A stretch of 64,000 nucleotides of DNA, from the NCBI GenBank assembly GCA_002307175.1, contig DBTS01000034.1:109596-173595 (forward strand), given 5' to 3'. Below are positions 63,231 to 64,000 of the stretch, piece by piece. A program made the position numbers and the translations under genes. This stretch comes from Rhodocyclaceae bacterium UBA1310 (lineage in GTDB: Bacteria; Pseudomonadota; Gammaproteobacteria; Burkholderiales; Rhodocyclaceae). Under the pieces are notes generated by a model. It saw only the letters and a list, made by a program, of their open reading frames with translations, was not told the origin of the DNA and searched no databases. Within the stretch, counting starts at the first letter, position 1. Each line of letters opens with the position of its first letter.

Positions 63231-64000
63231 ATGATGAAACTGAAATCCGCAGTCAGTACGGCGTTTGGAGCGCTCGCACTGGCCATCATGAGTCCAGGTG
63301 CCAGCGCGTACAGCGTTGACACCGATACAGGGCGCATCCTTGATGCACAGAACAAGGAAGTCAAACTTTCGGGGGTGAACTGGTTTGGCTTCGAAACGCA
63401 AAACTATGTTTTGCATGGCCTCTGGTCTGTCAGCTACAAGGATTCGATAGCGAAGATGAAGAGTGCCGGCTTCAATGCCGTGCGTCTGCCGTTCTGCCCC
63501 GCCACGATTCAGGGCGTGACACCGAACAGCATTAATTACAATGTCAACCCGGACATGGTGGGGTTGAATTCTCTGCAGATCCTCGACAAGATCGTCAATT
63601 ATTTCTCGGACCAGGGTTTTTACGTCCTGCTTGACCATCACCGTCCGGATTGCAACGCGATTTCCGAGCTCTGGTATACCGACAGCTATACTGAAGCCCA
63701 GTGGATTGCCGATCTGAAGTTTGTGGCCAACCGCTACAAGGGTGTGTCGGGTGTGATCGGGATCGATCTCAAGAACGAACCGCATGGGGCCGCCACCTGG
63801 GGCGCAGGTGTCGCCAAGACCGACTGGAATTCGGCCGCCGAGCGCGCTGCCAGTACCGTTCTTGCGACAGCGCCGAACCTGCTGGTTTTCGTCGAAGGTA
63901 TCGCCGCCCAGACTGCCTGCTCGGATACGCGAGCCTATTTCTGGGGTGAAAATCTTTCACCGCTCAAATGCACGCCACTGAAAATTTCGCGTGACCATCT
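63231..64000 (+). CDS. Secreted GH5 endoglucanase, N-terminal part (truncated by window edge)
   Basis: An open frame of 256 codons runs off the right edge. An ATG pair at 63231/63234 follows GGAG; a signal peptide (about 1-26, ending ASA-Y) leads to a GH5 catalytic domain of the E1/EngXCA kind (subfamily GH5_1 by resemblance). Seen are LSGVNWFGFET near residue 48, AGFNAVRLPFCP, VLLDHHRPDC and GIDLKNEPHGAATWG, where the Glu of NEP is the expected proton donor. The nucleophile Glu and any cellulose-binding module lie beyond the window. Role: cleavage of beta-1,4-glucan outside the cell, matching the pectinesterase in this genome. Confidence 0.9.
   Translation, partial: MMKLKSAVSTAFGALALAIMSPGASAYSVDTDTGRILDAQNKEVKLSGVNWFGFETQNYVLHGLWSVSYKDSIAKMKSAGFNAVRLPFCPATIQGVTPNSINYNVNPDMVGLNSLQILDKIVNYFSDQGFYVLLDHHRPDCNAISELWYTDSYTEAQWIADLKFVANRYKGVSGVIGIDLKNEPHGAATWGAGVAKTDWNSAAERAASTVLATAPNLLVFVEGIAAQTACSDTRAYFWGENLSPLKCTPLKISRDH

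Noticed and set aside
1..64000. tRNA genes, rRNA, CRISPR arrays, transposases, integrases, toxin-antitoxin or phage-defence modules
   Set aside because: I looked through all intergenic gaps and protein frames and found no supporting sequence.

Overview
The window is a 64 kb chromosomal segment of a Gram-negative bacterium, most likely a betaproteobacterium close to the Rhodocyclales. This is inferred from protein style and gene content: an endonuclease-type MutL, a ppk/ppx pair, an Ugp transporter, type II QueF, an Mla-like lipid transporter and many c-di-GMP proteins. Base composition is fairly GC-rich except for two AT-rich gaps (about 53740-54060 and 62600-63070). Nearly all space is coding. 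I saw no rRNA, tRNA, CRISPR array, transposase or phage gene. A secreted pectinesterase with a poly-serine linker and a GH5 endoglucanase at the right edge suggest a degrader of plant polysaccharides.

Layout. 1-6.4 kb: RNA modification and repair (an edge-truncated Arg/Gly-rich protein, rsuA, mutL), an HDOD protein, an AcuI-type reductase and a response regulator with a degenerate GGDEF domain. 6.4-14.4 kb: polyphosphate metabolism (ppk under an apparent Pho box, ppx divergent), then a tight run of MlaE/MlaF/MCE/lipoprotein genes and tatD. 14.4-19.2 kb: an EAL phosphodiesterase behind a FliA-like promoter, hemG, and a minus-strand cluster with two odd pilin-domain proteins, a DUF2239 protein and a small membrane protein. 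19.6-25 kb: M20 amidohydrolase, orphan TRAP binding protein, DD-carboxypeptidase, pectinesterase. 25-32.3 kb: ugpBAEC and a large hybrid sensor kinase. 32.5-41 kb: FtsX-type permease, EI24 protein, metG, SulP transporter, acylphosphatase, AhpC-type peroxiredoxin. 41-54 kb: an 875-residue orphan protein, a lipase-like hydrolase, queF, a 7TMR-DISM kinase, a diguanylate cyclase, cobA, and a TPR/glycosyltransferase gene translationally coupled to a small unknown gene. 54-64 kb: nnrDE, a patatin-fold protein lacking catalytic residues, a CDP-alcohol phosphatidyltransferase, a GltS-like flavoprotein, nadC, two hydrolases and the GH5 endoglucanase.

Themes. Phosphate economy (Pho-boxed ppk, ppx, ugp) and c-di-GMP signalling (phosphodiesterase, cyclase, probable binding-only GGDEF regulator) recur. 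The least explained parts are the zinc-ribbon/TM2/pilin fusion and its lipoprotein paralogue, the 875-residue protein, the small protein coupled to the TPR glycosyltransferase, the pseudo-patatin, and a dispersed hairpin repeat at 3' ends of genes.
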